Origin: Modestobacter muralis
Lineage (GTDB): Bacteria; Actinomycetota; Actinomycetes; Mycobacteriales; Geodermatophilaceae
DNA length: 64,000 bases
Direction of reading: 5' to 3'
NCBI RefSeq assembly: GCF_010682105.1
Contig: NZ_JAAGWH010000049.1
Span: 124,001-188,000 of the forward strand
In this document: positions 63,958 through 64,000 of the stretch, piece after piece
Layout: each line of letters opens with the position of its first letter
Numbering within the stretch: the first letter of the stretch is position 1
Program-made: the position numbers and the translations under genes
Notes under the pieces: generated by a model
Databases searched by the model: none
Seen by the model: the letters and a program-made list of their open reading frames with translations, nothing else
Told to the model about the DNA's origin: nothing

Positions 63958-64000
63958 GGAGGACCCCCTGCCCCCCACCGCTCGCAGGCTCGCGGCGGGC
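63958..64000 (+). repeat. dispersed palindromic element, cut by the window edge
   Basis: Begins after the XRE stop (TGACGGAGGACC). GGACCCCCTGCC and CCACCGCTCGCAGGCTCGCGG are visible; the closing arm is outside the window. Confidence 0.8.

Overview
The window is a gene-dense, very GC-rich chromosomal segment of an actinobacterium. Gene content and order (argS-lysA-hom-thrC-thrB-rho-rpmE-prfA-prmC-tsaC-glyA-wecA-atp; whiB1-pdtaS-TB7.3-bL37-rsrA-sigH; SRAP-aroA-rsgA-hisN), Kgd-type 2-oxoglutarate dehydrogenase, nickel SOD and a GH114-like relic fit the Geodermatophilaceae/Frankiales-like actinobacteria. The family assignment is an inference; the phylum is secure. There is no prophage, insertion sequence, CRISPR array or rRNA. 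Almost everything is core chromosome, so the unusual material lies in small elements and broken genes.

Layout. (1) 1-22298, minus strand: ATP synthase operon (atpI-like, atpZ-like, atpB-E-F-H-A-G, start of atpD), preceded by wecA, glyA, tsaC, prmC, prfA, rpmE, rho with a large RGG/D-type repeat insert, then the aspartate-family block thrB, thrC, hom, lysA and finally argS. Many neighbours overlap by 4 bp (ATGA/GTGA), which implies translational coupling. A decayed GH114-like lipoprotein gene sits between tsaC and prmC. (2) 22299-29000: DUF3105 and DUF305 exported/membrane proteins, tRNA-Arg(CCG), an ABC-F ATPase, a class III cyclase and an ABC exporter pair. (3) 29169-36807: kgd with a DUF6104 companion, a FAD/Fe-S dehydrogenase and a YdjM-like membrane protein. 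(4) 36911-43491: divergent sodX/sodN, a GAF-SpoIIE phosphatase, phosphatidylserine synthesis (psd-pssA), an acetyltransferase, a NagD-type phosphatase and a diacylglycerol-kinase-like gene interrupted by an amber codon. (5) 43767-49795: the redox/stress block whiB1, pdtaS, GNAT, a stand-alone biotinyl protein, a degenerate biotin-carboxylase-like protein, the 24-residue ribosomal protein bL37, and rsrA-sigH with a textbook SigR/SigH autoregulatory promoter. (6) 49854-57534: spermidine-synthase-like protein, SRAP, aroA, rsgA, peptidase E, DUF2087, DUF2795, hisN. (7) 57545-64000: xylulokinase-like gene, GAF-ANTAR regulator, cbs-metB transsulfuration pair, methionine aminopeptidase and an XRE regulator with a tandem operator between them.

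The most distinctive signal is a family of about 60-bp dispersed palindromic elements (eleven clear or variant copies here). Each has an AGGACC 5' end, usually within a few bases of a TGA stop codon, and a long outer stem whose sequence changes between copies with compensatory pairing. One copy lies inside the GH114-like pseudogene, one forms the apparent N-terminus of the FAD/Fe-S dehydrogenase and one lies between two divergent genes, so the element behaves partly like a stereotyped terminator and partly like a mobile REP/MITE-like unit. Secondary signals are apparent non-canonical starts (CTG overlapping TGA at three genes; ATC after a strong ribosome binding site at one) and a recurrent TANNNT box 6-9 nt before the start codon, which suggests leaderless transcripts.
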